Source of the DNA: VMGX01 sp038065915
GTDB lineage: Bacteria > Patescibacteriota > Minisyncoccia > Phycocordibacterales > 21-14-all-36-13
Reading direction: 5' to 3'
DNA length: 31,814 nt
Assembly (NCBI GenBank): GCA_038065915.1
Contig: JBBTPZ010000027.1
Location: 1 to 31,814 of the forward strand
In this document: positions 31,748 through 31,814 of the stretch, in pieces
Numbering within the stretch: the first letter of the stretch is position 1
Layout: every line of letters begins with the position of its first letter
Notes under the pieces: generated by a model
What the model was told of the DNA's origin: nothing
Databases searched by the model: none
Seen by the model: the letters and a program-made list of their open reading frames with translations, nothing else
Program-made: the position numbers and the translations under genes

Positions 31748-31777
31748 CCAGCACTTATTTTTTATGAGATAAGTGCT
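31748..31777. repeat. Palindrome family C, copy 3 (degenerate)
   Basis: CCAGCACTTAT and ATAAGTGCT arms; the right arm has lost its last bases relative to the copies at 4491 and 14064. Confidence 0.65.
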
Positions 31778-31782
31778 AATAA

Positions 31783-31812
31783 ATGAAAAATGCCCATAAT
31801 GGCATTTTTCAT
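31783..31812. repeat. Hairpin family G, copy 2
   Basis: ATGAAAAATGCC, loop CATAAT, GGCATTTTTCAT. Same loop and arms as 21882-21909, with one more A-T pair. Confidence 0.7.
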
Positions 31813-31814
31813 CC

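Overview
The window looks like a stretch of an AT-rich Candidate Phyla Radiation (Patescibacteria) genome, most likely Parcubacteria-like. The signs are small housekeeping genes with lineage-style sequence changes (EF-P loop, MetRS active site), large secreted proteins with peptidoglycan-binding-type domains and Thr-rich linkers, a group I intron in a tRNA gene, no bL9 gene after rpsR, and very few Shine-Dalgarno sequences. TGA is used as a stop codon (end of the TPR gene), so the code looks standard. A run of 100 N at 27403-27502 shows this is a scaffold, joined across a tandem repeat. The taxonomic call is inference from protein style, not from a marker-gene tree.

Layout. 1-348: initiator tRNA gene split by a 236-nt group I intron (minus strand). 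529-4390: P-type cation ATPase followed by rmuC, an apparent two-gene operon (minus). 4547-4999: yqeY (plus), divergent from the ATPase with overlapping promoters. 5000-5833: terminators and nested hairpin repeats around a possible 34-residue membrane peptide. 5834-6589: membrane-anchored TPR protein. 6798-17749: an 11-kb cell-surface locus (minus) with a 1542-residue multidomain exported protein, a 328-residue exported protein, a 355-residue repetitive exported protein and a 1183-residue S-layer-like protein. The last has a strong promoter and a structured leader of about 520 nt. The first two share an almost identical 679-bp 3' cassette. 18554-19369: a winged-helix protein with a candidate autoregulatory operator. 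19626-23575: ftsK, a small membrane-anchored Ig-like protein and recA (plus). 23658-25598: Hef/FANCM-like SF2 helicase (minus). 25827-26393: efp (plus). 26520-28145: rpsF-ssb-rpsR (minus), with a 41-bp tandem repeat and the N gap between rpsF and ssb. 28291-31689: AI-2E-type permease, metG and tatD (minus).

How it fits together. The right half is core information processing: chromosome segregation and recombination (FtsK, RecA, helicase, SSB, RmuC at the far left) and translation (initiator tRNA, MetRS, EF-P, S6, S18). The left-centre is the cell envelope (S-layer-like protein, modular surface proteins, transporter, permease).

The most striking cross-cutting signal is the density of palindromic and hairpin repeats. 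Several recurring families occupy many of the intergenic gaps, and at least two families also lie in frame inside coding genes (tatD, the ATPase and the winged-helix gene), where they add short peptides. No CRISPR array, transposase, prophage or defence operon was seen.
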